Counted from the stretch's first letter, positions 43,607 through 53,086 are shown. The stretch is 64,000 nt of DNA from SMWC01 sp045561055 (GCA_045561055.1 JBJKYL010000014.1:89630-153629); one strand, 5' to 3'. Program-made: numbers and translations. The notes: generated by a model from the sequence alone, not told the origin.

Positions 43607-44758
43607 TCAATTAGTCGGTGTGAGCTTTAGCAGACGCCCCTCGCTGCCCGGCACCCTGCGTTGGTCATCGTCTTCGAGTACCCATATAGCGCCGTCTGGT
43701 CCTTCTACGACGCTACGGATCCGAGCACCCATGTCGTAGCGCTCAATTTCTTGTGCGGTGTCGCCATCGAGCTCGACACGCACGATCGCCTGGGACGACA
43801 AGCCTGCGATGAATGCGTTGCCGCGCCATCCGGAGAATAGACTACCGTTATAAATGATGAGATTGCCCGGCGACAACACCGGCGTCCACCAGATCGCTGG
43901 TTTTTGGAATTCTGGATGTGTATCGTGGTCGGGAATCTCACGGCCATCGTAGTGGTTACCGTTTGATACGACTGGGTAACCGTAGTTGGTGGCGCGCTCG
44001 ACACGATTCAACTCGTCACCACCTCGCGGTCCCATTTCCATCACCCAGAGCCCGCCATCGAGATCGAAGGCCAGTCCGAGCGGATTACGGTGGCCCAACG
44101 ACCAGATTTGTCCATACACGCCGATATCATCGACCAATGGGTCTTCGCCGATAAAACCGACGAAGGGGTTATCGTCGGGAATCGATCCATCATCATGCAG
44201 TCGCAGGACTTTGCCCAAATTTGATTGCATATCCTGAGATGGAGTGAACTTCTGCCGGTCGCCCGACGAGATCCATAAATAGCCCTCGTTATCGAATATC
44301 AATCGGTGACCATAGTGGCCAAAACCGACGACCTTGGGGTATTGGCGCCAGATTACTTCCAAATTCGACAGGTACCCTGCACGATCAGTCTCGGTCAGGA
44401 CTGCCCGCGCAACGGCCGCGCCACGGGTATCGCCAAGGCCGCTCTCAGCGTAGCTCAAGTAGATGATACCGTTTTCGCTATAATCCGGATGTAGGGCAAC
44501 ATCGCCGAGGCCGCCCTGGCCCCCGTAGGCAATATCTGGTAAGCCACCGATCGCATTTGACCTCTGTCCCTCGCGGGTGACGATGAACAGATTGCCTTTC
44601 CTTTCCGTTACAAGCATGCGCTCATCTGGTAGAAACGCAAGAGCCCAGGGCTCATCGAAAGACGTCACGTGCTCTACGTCAAACGGCAAATCCGACTGTG
44701 CCTGTAGGCAGGCGGCGGTAAAGAGGCTTAGCGTCAACGCTAGAAGTGATTTTCTCAT
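43607..44758 (-). CDS. PQQ-dependent sugar dehydrogenase-like protein (YliI/Asd type)
   Basis: Periplasmic six-bladed beta-propeller oxidoreductase related to soluble glucose dehydrogenase and E. coli YliI. The 383-residue precursor has a signal peptide (ending TAACLQAQ; the AAC could also be read as a weak lipobox). It contains EPWALAFLPDERMLVTER, GGQGGLGDVALHPDY and GFGHYGHRLIFD. WSLGHRNPLGLAFD and VMEMGPRGGDELN are typical of PQQ-site strands. The substrate is unknown; PQQ binding is inferred from family. Confidence 0.9.
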   Translation of the reverse strand: MRKSLLALTLSLFTAACLQAQSDLPFDVEHVTSFDEPWALAFLPDERMLVTERKGNLFIVTREGQRSNAIGGLPDIAYGGQGGLGDVALHPDYSENGIIYLSYAESGLGDTRGAAVARAVLTETDRAGYLSNLEVIWRQYPKVVGFGHYGHRLIFDNEGYLWISSGDRQKFTPSQDMQSNLGKVLRLHDDGSIPDDNPFVGFIGEDPLVDDIGVYGQIWSLGHRNPLGLAFDLDGGLWVMEMGPRGGDELNRVERATNYGYPVVSNGNHYDGREIPDHDTHPEFQKPAIWWTPVLSPGNLIIYNGSLFSGWRGNAFIAGLSSQAIVRVELDGDTAQEIERYDMGARIRSVVEGPDGAIWVLEDDDQRRVPGSEGRLLKLTPTN

Positions 44759-44887
44759 TTGAATGTCCTGCTTTGTTGCGGGATGGCTATAGGCATGAGG
44801 ATAAGCAGAAACGGTGGCGATCTCAATATTTATAGCGGTCTCAAATGGTTAATGTAAGTTCATTTTTTACATTGCTACTGACTAGAT

Positions 44888-44907
44888 GAATGAGGCGAGC
44901 CTCATTC
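44888..44907. repeat. Short perfect inverted repeat
   Basis: GAATGAGGC-GA-GCCTCATTC, a 9-bp palindrome with a 2-nt centre, located between the dehydrogenase start and the tRNA-like remnant. There is no T-run, so it is more likely an operator than a terminator. Confidence 0.5.
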
Positions 44908-44945
44908 GGAGCTTTACGGCAAAGAGATCGAGCGATTTGATTTTA

Positions 44946-44985
44946 TTGGTCGGGGTGAGAGGATTTGAACTTCCGGCCCCTGCCC
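44946..44985 (-). pseudogene. Remnant of a tRNA-Pro 3' half
   Basis: Read on the reverse strand, GGCCGGAAGTTCAAATCC then CTCTCACCCCGACCA matches the variable region, T arm, acceptor 3' strand and CCA of a proline tRNA. An anticodon-like CTGGGGCAG lies just upstream. The T stem has one mismatch and no matching 5' half (D arm, acceptor 5' strand) is present. Such 3' fragments are often left at integration sites. Confidence 0.6.
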
Positions 44986-45010
44986 CAGACATTCCTATTT
45001 CTTCAGGCGA

Positions 45011-45958
45011 TTAACGCAGAGAATAGAAATGGGCTGCCATCCGTGCACGCGTTGCCTGATCCGGTAACCTTCCGAATGCGGCACCCATATTGTCAATGAT
45101 ATGTCTGGGTTGGCTAGTCTCCACAACTGAGCATGTGACTGCGGGGTGTGATAGCACGTATTTCAGAGCAAACTGAGCCCAGGACTCACAGTCAAATTCG
45201 GCGGCCCATTCGGGTAGCTCTTTGCCTGCCGTATCGCTGAAGTAGGCGCCATCATCATGAGTCTTGAACACTTCGATGGCTATCACAGCGGTGCCCATAT
45301 CCGCTGCCAGCGGAAGAATTCGCTCCTCGATTTGCGGCCGAAACATGGAGTGAGAGGGCATGATGAAATCCGGACTATGCCTGCGCATAAAATCCTCAAG
45401 CACTTCGTTGGGAATATTGTCGGTCGCTTCACTAACGCCAATATAACGAACCTTACCCTCTGCTTTAGCTTCCTGAAGAACGGGCCAAAAGTTTTCGCTA
45501 TCACCAAGATTGTGTAGCAACATCAAATCTAGTTGCTGCCTACCCATATTCTCGATGGTTGTATTGACGTGTCGAATAGCTGCTTCGCGACCCTCGTTCT
45601 CGAAAGTGAGTTTTCCTGCAAGAAATAATTCGTTCTGAAGGTTCATTTCCTGCAATATCGGTCCCAATACTGGGGGGTCTGGTCGAAAGAAAGCCGGCGT
45701 ATCAATCATGCGCCCACCTATTTCATACATCGTTTTTATGACTTCCTTGGCAGGATCATTGTTGCTACCTTCCGGCGTCGTATAGAAAAAATCTGGTGAA
45801 CCCAGGCCGACTAACGGCAAACGCTCACCCGTTCTTGGAATCGCCCGGGCCTGAATTTCCTCCTGCGCCAAAGCACCCCCTGGAATGGATGTCGCAGCAG
45901 TTAGCGCTGCTGAATGAGATAAAAACTTTCTTCGTGTGATTGGAAAAAAATCAGACAT
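45011..45958 (-). CDS. Tat-exported aldo/keto reductase
   Basis: Aldo/keto reductase family protein of 315 residues with a twin-arginine signal (ITRRKFLSHSAALTAATS, RR at 9-10), so it is probably folded with NADP(H) or another cofactor before export. The TIM-barrel pattern is visible: LPLVGLGSPDF, RMIDTPAFF, LDLMLLHNL, VRYIGVSEATD and VTCSVVETSQPRHIIDN. The usual catalytic Asp-Tyr-Lys-His set is hard to place: RMIDT keeps Asp, and AGKLTFE may hold Lys. The gene is bracketed by two tRNA-like remnants. Confidence 0.88.
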   Translation of the reverse strand: MSDFFPITRRKFLSHSAALTAATSIPGGALAQEEIQARAIPRTGERLPLVGLGSPDFFYTTPEGSNNDPAKEVIKTMYEIGGRMIDTPAFFRPDPPVLGPILQEMNLQNELFLAGKLTFENEGREAAIRHVNTTIENMGRQQLDLMLLHNLGDSENFWPVLQEAKAEGKVRYIGVSEATDNIPNEVLEDFMRRHSPDFIMPSHSMFRPQIEERILPLAADMGTAVIAIEVFKTHDDGAYFSDTAGKELPEWAAEFDCESWAQFALKYVLSHPAVTCSVVETSQPRHIIDNMGAAFGRLPDQATRARMAAHFYSLR

Positions 45959-46397
45959 TCGTACTGCCTCTCGGTTTATTGATTCAAGTGCTTCTGAAAC
46001 CGCATGTGTCCTCTAGAGGAACAGGCTTGGGGCTACCCGGAGCCTGCCGATATGAGGTCACGGTTCCAGTAGTATGAAATTTCACCTGATTGAATAGCAA
46101 GGGAAACGTATTCTAGCCCATGCTCAAATTTGTTTCGTCTAGTGGCTGATAACTAGTTGACAGATCGGTCGGATTTTGCGGCTGCACGGGGAATTCTGCC
46201 TGGGCTCGAACATCGGATACTGCTGGACACAAATAGTGCTAAGTCAGTCGACGCTTTGTATAGATTGCCTCAAGGGATAATTGCTCAGGGTAAAAGGATT
46301 TGAACCTCTATCCCAATAGCTATCGTTTTCAGCAGATCCGAACTGGCCGCAGGTCTCGCTATCACTAGTTGATTAAATAAGGGTTACAGCCTATAGA
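45959..46397. other. Intergenic region with a second tRNA-like remnant
   Basis: This 439-base gap holds no supported gene. It contains a small palindrome (TCCTCTAGAGGA near 46010) and a degenerate tRNA T-arm/acceptor fragment at about 46286-46318, listed separately. The rest shows no clear structure. Confidence 0.5.
46286..46318 (-). pseudogene. Degenerate tRNA 3'-end-like fragment
   Basis: On the reverse strand a T-arm-like AGAGG-TTCAAAT-CCTTT is followed by seven acceptor-like bases and GCA in place of CCA. The 5' half is missing and the fragment is weaker than the one at 44946-44985. The resemblance may be chance. Confidence 0.3.
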
Positions 46398-47444
46398 TCA
46401 GCGATACATCATTAGAAACCAAGCGACCATTTGTGCGTTTGTCGGTGTCGAGTACTCGAAACCGTAATAGTCTCCGTAGGTTGGGCGAAGCACATCTGTT
46501 ACGTATTGGCCAAGCGCTGACATCCAGGTCGACGTATACGCTGCGTGGTTATTGATTGCTTCAGGGTGTTCGAGCCCCGTGTCCCGCGCCAAATTAGCGA
46601 ACGCCTCGCCCACAGCTGCCTCGATATCGTCGAGGTAGGTCAGATAGAACTCTATGTCATCACGATAACCCACATTGCCATGGGCGGCCGAGAGGTAGTC
46701 CCATTCCAGCGACCCGACTGTCTCGACCATGTCGCGGTAGCCGATATAGCTTTCGGCTCCGGCAAAGGACCAGAACGGCGGCTGATCGGGATTGAATATA
46801 TCCGGTGCATGAATGACTCCTGTACCTTCGGGTATGTATATGGCGTGATCACGGGCGTGACCAGAATGCTCCAATGGCACGACGCGCACGGTTAGGGCTT
46901 CGAAGCTAAAGGTATTTGTATCGGCGTTGATTGTCTCGGTCGGCTTCGGGTGATTCGAGCCTAGGCGCTCCATGACCTCCACTGTCGCCTCGGTAGCGAT
47001 GATGCGCAGACTGGGAATCTGCTCTGCCAGAACGGACGCATCGCCGATGTGGTCATTGTGGTTGTGGCTATAGAGCAGTGCTGTTATAGGCAAATCAGTC
47101 ACCTCGGCGATCGCCTCGTTGATCGCATTAGTGGCCCCTGCTAACGCATCGAATATCATCACGCCCTCGTCACCGACGTAGAATATTGTGCCGGCGTGCT
47201 GACGCTGAAAGAACCAGATGCGATCGGTCAGTTTTTGCAGGATATAGTTCTGAGTGACGTTCTTGTTGAAGATGTTCTCAATCCTCTCGCCGGGCTCAAG
47301 TGCGTCGGTGGCCGACTCTGCCACATAGGTTGCGTTTACTGTAGAACGAGCTTCTTCAATCTCTTGCGTGACGGCCGGCGAGGTGACGGCGACACTCAGC
47401 GCGAGCGCCGAGATCCGTATTTTCGGTAGCGAAGGTATATTCAT
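46398..47444 (-). CDS. Exported MBL-fold metallo-hydrolase
   Basis: Metallo-beta-lactamase-fold hydrolase of 348 residues with a signal peptide (to about residue 27, ending AVTQ). The zinc motif HNHNDH lies at 127-132 and later ligands in PLEHSGHARDHAIYIP and HAPDIFN; the final His is in SAAHGNVGY. Resemblance to alkylsulfatase or quorum-quenching branches cannot be settled by eye. It is one of the run of exported enzymes in this region. Confidence 0.88.
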   Translation of the reverse strand: MNIPSLPKIRISALALSVAVTSPAVTQEIEEARSTVNATYVAESATDALEPGERIENIFNKNVTQNYILQKLTDRIWFFQRQHAGTIFYVGDEGVMIFDALAGATNAINEAIAEVTDLPITALLYSHNHNDHIGDASVLAEQIPSLRIIATEATVEVMERLGSNHPKPTETINADTNTFSFEALTVRVVPLEHSGHARDHAIYIPEGTGVIHAPDIFNPDQPPFWSFAGAESYIGYRDMVETVGSLEWDYLSAAHGNVGYRDDIEFYLTYLDDIEAAVGEAFANLARDTGLEHPEAINNHAAYTSTWMSALGQYVTDVLRPTYGDYYGFEYSTPTNAQMVAWFLMMYR

Positions 47445-47688
47445 TTCAGAACCCTACATAGATAGAGGAAGTTTCTTTATTTTAATTATATTAGAAAAAC
47501 AGTTGGATACGTCGATTTAGCAATGCTTAGATTTTTCGACCCAGGCCGTACTTTTGCTGCGGTGCTCAGGGTACCAACAAAGTTGCTTGAGGCTGTATTT
47601 TTTCTTAGGATGTTGCCGGCTAGCAATCATAGAATTGTCATGCGCTGGCACGATAAATGTCATCAATATCTTTAGGCGAGAAAAGAAA

Positions 47689-48747
47689 ATGAATTGTTTC
47701 AGACATATAGCAGCATTGTTGTTAACACTTCTATTTGTCGTGCCTGTGTCGGCGCATCATAGTGACGCCGGAATAGACATGGAGTCGATGGTTATCATTG
47801 AAGGTACGGTCAAGGAGTTCGCGTGGCGGAATCCACATGTCTACCTCATCATAGAATCCGAGCAGAGTGGCGAAGTCGTCGATTGGCAACTGCGAATGGG
47901 TACGGTAGCCACTCAAACACGACAGGGCTGGACACGGGACACACTATTACCAGGCGAGTTGGTCAGGGCTCGAGCCAACGTGCAAGCAAGCGGGGGACCG
48001 TATGGCATCCTGCGTTCCCTAGACAAGGAAGGAGGAGTCTCAGCGTCTTTCGGACTCGAAACCCTGATTGCCGCTCAGGAGGGTGATGGAGAGACACCCT
48101 CCGTTGAGAGTCTGGAGGGTATTTGGCGAATGAACCTCAGAAAGTGGAAGAGTTACCCCGGGGGCTTCGACGGTTACTACGATGCCCAGCTAACGCTAAA
48201 CGACAAAGGACGGGCAGCCCAGGCCGCTTACGATCCTCTGTCCGACGAGAATCCAGAATCGACATGTGACGGGCGACCAACACCCTCAATGCTGGACTCA
48301 ACGCAAATATATATGATGGAGATCGATCTCTCCCAACAGGATGAGGTCATCATCATTCGAGGCGAGGAGGCGAGGGCCAACGAGCCAGGGGCGACGCGGA
48401 TGGTCTATATGGACGGGCGCGGCCATCCCGATCCCAGCGAGCGTTTCGCCGAAGGTCACTCCATCGGTTGGTGGCAGGATGATCAGTTGGTGATAGACAC
48501 GGCGAATTTTGAAGATCACCGCTCCCCTTATCAGATCGGCGTGCCGTCGGGTGGACAGAAGCACGTGATAGAGCGATACCGGCTAGGGAATGACGGCACT
48601 TACATGGATGCCCAATACATTCTGGAGGATCCTGAGTATTTGGCGAGGCCTCTGTTGATCAACCATGAGTTACTTCCTTCCCCACATCTCGTAATGGTGT
48701 ATGGTGAATGTGATGAAGAGAATGCCGGTAGGTGGATTCGACAATAG
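47689..48747 (+). CDS. Exported DUF6152-type protein with HHS motif (copy 2)
   Basis: Function unknown. From the ATG at 47689 (AGGCGAG site upstream) it has 352 residues. A signal peptide ends PVSA, immediately followed by HHSDAGIDMES. The N-terminal DUF6152-like domain has VIIEGTVKEFAWRNPHVYLI and GWTRDTLLPGELVRA. The C-terminal half has SIGWWQDDQLVIDTANFED, shared with the copies at 34692 and 48845. The longer frame from 47554 adds a non-signal prefix and is rejected. Confidence 0.78.
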   Translation: MNCFRHIAALLLTLLFVVPVSAHHSDAGIDMESMVIIEGTVKEFAWRNPHVYLIIESEQSGEVVDWQLRMGTVATQTRQGWTRDTLLPGELVRARANVQASGGPYGILRSLDKEGGVSASFGLETLIAAQEGDGETPSVESLEGIWRMNLRKWKSYPGGFDGYYDAQLTLNDKGRAAQAAYDPLSDENPESTCDGRPTPSMLDSTQIYMMEIDLSQQDEVIIIRGEEARANEPGATRMVYMDGRGHPDPSERFAEGHSIGWWQDDQLVIDTANFEDHRSPYQIGVPSGGQKHVIERYRLGNDGTYMDAQYILEDPEYLARPLLINHELLPSPHLVMVYGECDEENAGRWIRQ

Positions 48748-48844
48748 TTAGTGGATTTCCTAACAACCCATTACTATAGCCGATTGATCACATTAATATG
48801 CTCGCGATGAGTGCGACATAGAATCAGTAATTCAGGAATCTCAA

Positions 48845-49897
48845 ATGACTAAAAGTAGAGTGATGCATCAGATTATAGTTTTCGGCGTTCCAGCTTTTTT
48901 CGCTATCAGCGCCGCGGCACATCATGGACCGAACTCCGAGCCTTTATACGACACCAGTCAACTGGTGGAGCTCGAGGGAGAGGTGACCGAGGTGTTCTGG
49001 CGCAATCCCCACGCGCGTTTTCGAATTCGGGTCACAGCCGGTCCGCAGACCGGTGAGATCTGGGAGATGGAGACGAATCCGCCTGGGCCATTGAGGAATG
49101 GGGGGTTCACGCCTGAACTCCTACCGATCGGTTCCGAGGTCAAGGTAGCGGGTTCGGTATCGCGGCGGAAGCCTCGCAGTATGGGCCTTCTTAATTTGTT
49201 ACTGCCGAACGGTTTAGAGTTCGTGGATATTGTCTCATCTCGATCTGCCCCTCTGCGGTTTTCCGAGGAAAAACTCACTCTCGAAACGGTCCAGGTGAGC
49301 CAGGAGCGGATAGAAGCCGCGAGACAGGAGGCTGAAGGTATCTTTAGGGTCTGGGTGCAAGGTCGGGCGGGCCTTGGGAATGTTGACGATAGTGAGTTGA
49401 CGGAAGCGGCCAAGGCGGTGAAGGCGACTTTCGATCCGGAGACAGATTCTGGCATTCTGGAGTGCAAGCCGCCGGGGATGCCGACGGCATTGATACAACC
49501 GAGTTATCACGAGTTCGTCGACGAGGGTAGCACGATCAAGTTTCATATCAACGAGTACGATCTCGTGCGCACCATCCACATGAATTCAGACTTGGACCCC
49601 GAGGCGCAGCCGGCGACACCGCTTGGGTTCTCGGTCGGTCGCTGGGAGGGCGAGACCTTGGTGGTTACGACGACGCGTCTAGACTGGCCATTTTTGGATC
49701 GCATCGGTTCGCCGCAGAGTGCCAATGCTATGCACATCGAACGGTTCACGCCATCCGCGAACGGCCAGACTATGGATTATGAGAGGACTACCACTGATCC
49801 TGTCTATCTCATCGGATCGGGGACTAGCACCCGGACGACCTTCCACTGGCGGCCGGGGATGGAGATCGAGCCTTACGAATGCCAACTCTGGGAGTAG
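48845..49897 (+). CDS. Exported DUF6152-type protein (copy 3)
   Basis: Function unknown. The 350-residue precursor has a signal peptide ending ISAAAHHG, then LEGEVTEVFWRNPHARFRI, the same N-terminal pattern as copy 2. Its C-terminal part has YDLVRTIHMNSDLDPEA and SVGRWEGETLVVTTTRLD. It follows copy 2 by 97 bp and has AGGAA upstream. It is 78 bp upstream of the second ASST gene, and codon choice looks GC-richer here than in the core genes. Confidence 0.78.
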   Translation: MTKSRVMHQIIVFGVPAFFAISAAAHHGPNSEPLYDTSQLVELEGEVTEVFWRNPHARFRIRVTAGPQTGEIWEMETNPPGPLRNGGFTPELLPIGSEVKVAGSVSRRKPRSMGLLNLLLPNGLEFVDIVSSRSAPLRFSEEKLTLETVQVSQERIEAARQEAEGIFRVWVQGRAGLGNVDDSELTEAAKAVKATFDPETDSGILECKPPGMPTALIQPSYHEFVDEGSTIKFHINEYDLVRTIHMNSDLDPEAQPATPLGFSVGRWEGETLVVTTTRLDWPFLDRIGSPQSANAMHIERFTPSANGQTMDYERTTTDPVYLIGSGTSTRTTFHWRPGMEIEPYECQLWE

Positions 49898-49975
49898 ACC
49901 CAGTAAGCGCCCGACAGACCAACAAAATCGACTGTTTTTTCGATCTTAATAATTTGTGGTTATTTTGAAAATCCT

Positions 49976-51448
49976 ATGCGATTGAGCGCCAAGCTATTAA
50001 TACGTATTTCCCTCCTTATTGCCCTCTGTAGCGCGACACTTGGATATGCGGAGACCCTTCGAACAGTTACAGGGCTCAACTATGTCGATAAAGAGCGCGC
50101 ATTCGATGGTTACACGGTGTTCTCAGTGATAGGTGCCGCGACCACCTATGCTCTCGATATGGACGGCAACGTCGTCCATAGCTGGCCGATCGGCGGCAAC
50201 CCGCGGTTGCTCGACAACGGCAATTTGCTGGCTGGCACCCGCGGCAGGTATACCGAATTAGATTGGGACGGTGACATCGTCTGGAGTTATGAGGAAACGC
50301 GGTCGAATTACGTGCCGCACCATGACTTCGTCCGCCGCTACAATCCTAAGCTTGGCGAGATGACGACGTTCTATATTGCTAATAGAGACGTGAGCCAGGA
50401 GGAATGTGTCGCTATGGGCTGCGACCCGGCGAATGACTATACCGGGGCTTCGATCGATACCATCGTCGAGATCAATATGGACGGTGAGATTATCTGGGAG
50501 TGGCGTTTTGTTGACCATATGGTTCAGGACAGATACCCAGACAAGGCTAACTACGTAGGAGAGGGTAAGACGATCGCCGATTATCCTGGTCGTTTGAACG
50601 TCAATCTTCCGGGTCGACCCGTACGCCGCGACTGGCTACATCTCAACGCGATGGACTATAACTCGGAATTGGATCAGGTGATGTTCGATGCCGTCGGCGG
50701 CGAGGTCTACATCATCGATCATGGGGCCACGTTTGTGCCGGGCGAACCTGAGCAGAGCATCGCGTTGGCGGCTGGGCCGTCAGGCGATTTTCTTTGGCGT
50801 TTCGGTGATCCGGCCCGTTACGAACAGGGTGATCCGCCGTCGATCAAAGAGGACTGGACGGGTTCAAGTCCTGGTCACAAACAGATCGGTGGCGTTCACG
50901 ACGTTCAGTGGATCGCTGATGGATTACCAGGCGCAGGTAATATCCTCCTGTTTAACAATGCGCAGTACTTGTGGGAGCGTACGCCACAATCCTATATTTT
51001 GCAGATCAATCCTTATCTTGATGCTAACGGCAATGACACTGGGCGTTATGTGAATCCGCCCGATGCGGGTTACTACCTTTCGAGGCCGGTCGAGCCGCGG
51101 AATACTCACAAGCAGCCAAGGAATATATCAAACCAGATCGTGTGGTCGTACGGTGCAGGTGACGGCCAGAATTTCTTCAGTCACATCGCATCGGGTGCTG
51201 AGCGTCTGCCGAACGGCAACACGTTTATCTGCGCGTCTACCACGGGGCATATCTTCGAAGTGACCGCCAACGGCGATCTCGTCTGGGAATACATCAACCC
51301 CGTGACAACCGATGGGCAGATCTTCGACGAGTTTATCGACCCGCTGCCGATGGACAACGCGCTCTTCAGAGCCCATCGTTACAGTGCGGCGCATCCGGCC
51401 TTTGCCGGTCGAGAGCTGACATCGCTCGGGCCGATCGGTGAGCAATAG
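49976..51448 (+). CDS. Arylsulfotransferase (ASST) family protein, copy 2
   Basis: Secreted ASST-like beta-propeller of 490 residues; signal peptide ending TLGYAE. It contains LDMDGNVVHSWP, YVPHHDFVRRYNPKL, IWEWRFVDHMVQDRYPD, VYIIDHGATFVPG, GGVHDVQWI and PNGNTFICASTTGHIFEVT. HH, DH and HD positions parallel the catalytic histidines of characterised ASST. It is nearly identical over long blocks to copy 3 (see repeats) and lies 3 bp before a metallophosphoesterase gene, so the two are probably one transcript. Confidence 0.88.
   Translation: MRLSAKLLIRISLLIALCSATLGYAETLRTVTGLNYVDKERAFDGYTVFSVIGAATTYALDMDGNVVHSWPIGGNPRLLDNGNLLAGTRGRYTELDWDGDIVWSYEETRSNYVPHHDFVRRYNPKLGEMTTFYIANRDVSQEECVAMGCDPANDYTGASIDTIVEINMDGEIIWEWRFVDHMVQDRYPDKANYVGEGKTIADYPGRLNVNLPGRPVRRDWLHLNAMDYNSELDQVMFDAVGGEVYIIDHGATFVPGEPEQSIALAAGPSGDFLWRFGDPARYEQGDPPSIKEDWTGSSPGHKQIGGVHDVQWIADGLPGAGNILLFNNAQYLWERTPQSYILQINPYLDANGNDTGRYVNPPDAGYYLSRPVEPRNTHKQPRNISNQIVWSYGAGDGQNFFSHIASGAERLPNGNTFICASTTGHIFEVTANGDLVWEYINPVTTDGQIFDEFIDPLPMDNALFRAHRYSAAHPAFAGRELTSLGPIGEQ
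50252..50601 (+). repeat. 350-bp block shared with 53506-53855 (ASST copies 2 and 3)
   Basis: Compared base by base by eye, the two blocks differ at one position (C/T within gacttcgtccgc), while the sequences just outside differ often. A second near-identical block follows (50701-50834 with 53955-54088, two differences). Such a patchwork suggests recent gene conversion. Confidence 0.88.
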
Positions 51449-51451
51449 ATC

Positions 51452-53086
51452 GTGCGTATAACAATCAATAGAGGCTTACTACTTGCACTTCTACTGTCCG
51501 CGGGATCCGCGGTCGTTGCTTTCAGGATTGCGGCGCAGACTGGAGACGGCGAGAACATCATTCTCGGCAAGCCCACTGCCGGCTCCGTTATCGTTCACGC
51601 GTTGGCTGACGAAGGTACGACGGTATTCGCCGAATACGGCCAGACCGCAGGGGAACTCTCGAGTAGGACGGGCAATATCGACGCGTCGCCCGATGGCACG
51701 GTGGTCGTTACGATTGACGGGCTAGAAGCCGCAACGCGCTATTTTTACCGTCTGAGTTATCAAAGCCCGGGAGCGTCAGCATTTCGACGAGGTGAGGAGC
51801 GCTCCTTTCATACTCAGAGGCAGAGAGGCGCTACATTTACGTTCGGTGTGCAGGGCGATTCGCATCCAGAACGTAACGCGTCAACGATGCGTTCACCACA
51901 AGGCCATATGTACGACCCGGACCTTTACGCTCTGACCATGGAGCGTGTCGCTAGCGACCAGCCCGATCTCTATTTCATGCTCGGAGATGACTTCAGCATT
52001 TCGAATCAGGTACCAGATTACTTTCAAGGGGACCGGAGTACCTTGACGCAGGATTTCGTCGACGGTATCTACATTAACCAGCGCCGTTTCTTGGGTCTCA
52101 TGGCGCATTCCACAGCGCTTTTTCCCGTCAACGGTAACCACGAGGAAGCCCGGCGCAGCATGCTCGGTACCGCGCTTAATAACGTTTCAATTTTTGCAGG
52201 GAGCGCGCGAACCCGCTACTTCCCTGTCCCGACCGCAGACGAGTTTTACAGTGGTAATGTGGTACCGGTGTCCGGAATCGGACTGCTCGGCGACTACTTT
52301 GCGTTCGAATGGGGCGACGCGCTGTTCGTTTCTATCGATCCTTACTGGCACTCGTCCTCAGTGTTCATGAATATCGGCGGCATGGGAATGGGGACGTTAA
52401 GCTCGCCACCTTGGGATGAGATCGTCGATGAATACAGGGAGTTGACCCGGCACGACGGCAGCCTTTGGGAACCCACAATCGGAGATAGACAATACCAGTG
52501 GCTCAAGAACACCCTCAAGGAAAGCGATGCACAGTACAAGTTCGTGTTCATCCATAGTGTGGGCTTAGGAGGGCGTGGTGGAATCGAACGCGCAATGGAA
52601 TTCGAATGGGGAGGCTATACTCCTCCGTGTCAACCGGTTCCTGGTATGGAGGGGTTAGGTAATGACCCGTGCAGCCCATATATACACGGGTATACGCCGG
52701 ATGGAGACAGGTGGTCGGTTGAACCGAACGCCGACGATCTCACGTGGGAATTTGATACGTATCGTCCTAGCTGGGAACTGCCAATACATCAGCTCATGGT
52801 AGAGAATGGCGTTACGATTTTATTCCAAGCTCACGATCATATTTTCGCCCGCCAGGAGCTCGATGGTATCGTCTATCAGTCTGTACCTAATCCCGCTGAT
52901 CCCCATTACCTGGCGCACAATCGACTGGCCTACCGAAGCGGCGATATTCTTGAAAACTCGGGATACCTCAATGTCACCGTCTCGCCCACCGACGTGCAGG
53001 TCGACTATATCCGATCCTATCTACCGGAGGACGAGACAGATGGTCGTCGGCATGGGAGCGTGGATTACTCGTATACAATTCAGTGA
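51452..53086 (+). CDS. Exported metallophosphoesterase with N-terminal fibronectin-like domain
   Basis: Purple-acid-phosphatase-like protein of 544 residues. After a signal segment (about residues 1-29) a fibronectin III-like domain (about 38-118, EGTTVFAEYGQ, GLEAATRYFYRL) precedes the calcineurin-like core. Metal motifs visible are GDSHPE, MLGDDF, GNHEE, HSVG and HDHIF. It starts with GTG at 51452, three bases after an ASST gene and upstream of another. The substrate is unknown; a phosphate or sulfate ester related to ASST chemistry is inference. Confidence 0.87.
   Translation: MRITINRGLLLALLLSAGSAVVAFRIAAQTGDGENIILGKPTAGSVIVHALADEGTTVFAEYGQTAGELSSRTGNIDASPDGTVVVTIDGLEAATRYFYRLSYQSPGASAFRRGEERSFHTQRQRGATFTFGVQGDSHPERNASTMRSPQGHMYDPDLYALTMERVASDQPDLYFMLGDDFSISNQVPDYFQGDRSTLTQDFVDGIYINQRRFLGLMAHSTALFPVNGNHEEARRSMLGTALNNVSIFAGSARTRYFPVPTADEFYSGNVVPVSGIGLLGDYFAFEWGDALFVSIDPYWHSSSVFMNIGGMGMGTLSSPPWDEIVDEYRELTRHDGSLWEPTIGDRQYQWLKNTLKESDAQYKFVFIHSVGLGGRGGIERAMEFEWGGYTPPCQPVPGMEGLGNDPCSPYIHGYTPDGDRWSVEPNADDLTWEFDTYRPSWELPIHQLMVENGVTILFQAHDHIFARQELDGIVYQSVPNPADPHYLAHNRLAYRSGDILENSGYLNVTVSPTDVQVDYIRSYLPEDETDGRRHGSVDYSYTIQ

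Noticed and set aside
44941..45010. Intact tRNA-Pro gene
   Set aside because: Only the 3' half is recognisable; no D arm or acceptor 5' strand can be built and the T stem has a mismatch.
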